Positions 62,029 through 62,119 of a DNA stretch of 62,119 nt are shown here, in pieces (positions within the stretch are counted from its first letter, which is position 1; the number at the start of each line of letters is the position of its first letter). Position numbers and translations under genes: made by a program. The stretch comes from an uncultured Eggerthella sp. (GTDB taxonomy: Bacteria; Actinomycetota; Coriobacteriia; Coriobacteriales; Eggerthellaceae). The notes under the pieces are model-generated. The model did not search any database. It worked only from the letters and a program-made list of their open reading frames with translations, and had not been told where the DNA came from. The stretch spans positions 1-62,119 of the forward strand of contig CABQIW010000005.1 of the NCBI GenBank assembly GCA_902464295.1, given 5' to 3'.

Positions 62029-62119
62029 GTCAAACTCAAATCTAATTCTTTATTCCTAATTCATATCTTAAACCACAATTTAATAATTATTGCAAGTATC
62101 CTGTATAATTATTAAATAT
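62029..62119 (-). promoter_or_regulatory. AT-rich leader/promoter region of the two-component operon
   Basis: The last 91 bp are strikingly A/T-rich compared with the rest of the window. On the minus strand TTGCAA is followed 17 bp later by TTTAAG, a weak promoter candidate. The region continues beyond the window. Confidence 0.35.

Overview
The window reads as chromosomal DNA of an actinobacterium of the class Coriobacteriia (Eggerthellaceae-like). This is an inference from moderate GC content by eye, Gram-positive wall genes (LCP ligase, class A PBP, lipoproteins), a complete argCJBDGH block, a fused hisZ-hisG, strong AAAGGAG ribosome binding sites with frequent GTG starts, and paired FluC genes. 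No ribosomal RNA, phage, integron, CRISPR array or intact insertion sequence was seen. Almost every base up to 38 kb belongs to core metabolism and information processing; 38-53 kb is accessory.

Layout. 1-6.1 kb (minus): 5' part of the SRP RNA, folC, an LCP protein, murA, tsf, rpsB. 6.4-9.2 kb: a class III CoA-transferase (+), then rlmB and a yacP-like gene (-). 9.4-11.4 kb (+): a REC/HD-GYP response regulator with an HPt protein. 11.5-15.5 kb (-): a compact type IV pilus-like operon (GspF/PilC, four small membrane-anchored proteins, PilT-like ATPase). 15.9-23.7 kb: a transglutaminase lipoprotein (+), a 183-nt structured element, aroE, tRNA-Gln, a U32 protein, a lipoprotein and a class A PBP (-). 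23.8-31.6 kb (-): argC-J-B-D-G-H, making arginine from glutamate except for the carbamoyltransferase step; a SlyD-like FKBP lies upstream. 32.3-33.4 kb (+): a FluC pair. 34-38.1 kb (-): pheS-pheT behind a T-box leader. 38.3 kb: hisI.

38.6-53 kb is a mosaic of short transcription units in both orientations: SirTM sirtuin and Zn-macrodomain, TetR with a glycosyltransferase, a membrane-bound XRE regulator, an MsrAB fusion, AraC with an EamA exporter, a pentapeptide-repeat protein, a nucleotidyltransferase with YbaK, a CoA-transferase with a nitroreductase, and UspA. Two families of short palindromic repeats with a GGGGACG-type core are scattered here. One copy sits in frame inside the araC gene and is flanked by a 20-bp duplication.

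53.1-60.1 kb (+) is a tight his operon, hisZG-D-C-B-H-A-F, with hisI 15 kb away and no hisE seen. 60.1-62.0 kb (-) is an OmpR-type two-component system.

The most interesting material is non-coding or structural: the palindromic repeat families, three further large inverted-repeat elements (16.8, 36.6 and 52.2 kb), the T-box leader, the small pilus-like operon, and a gene with an amber codon at codon 8.
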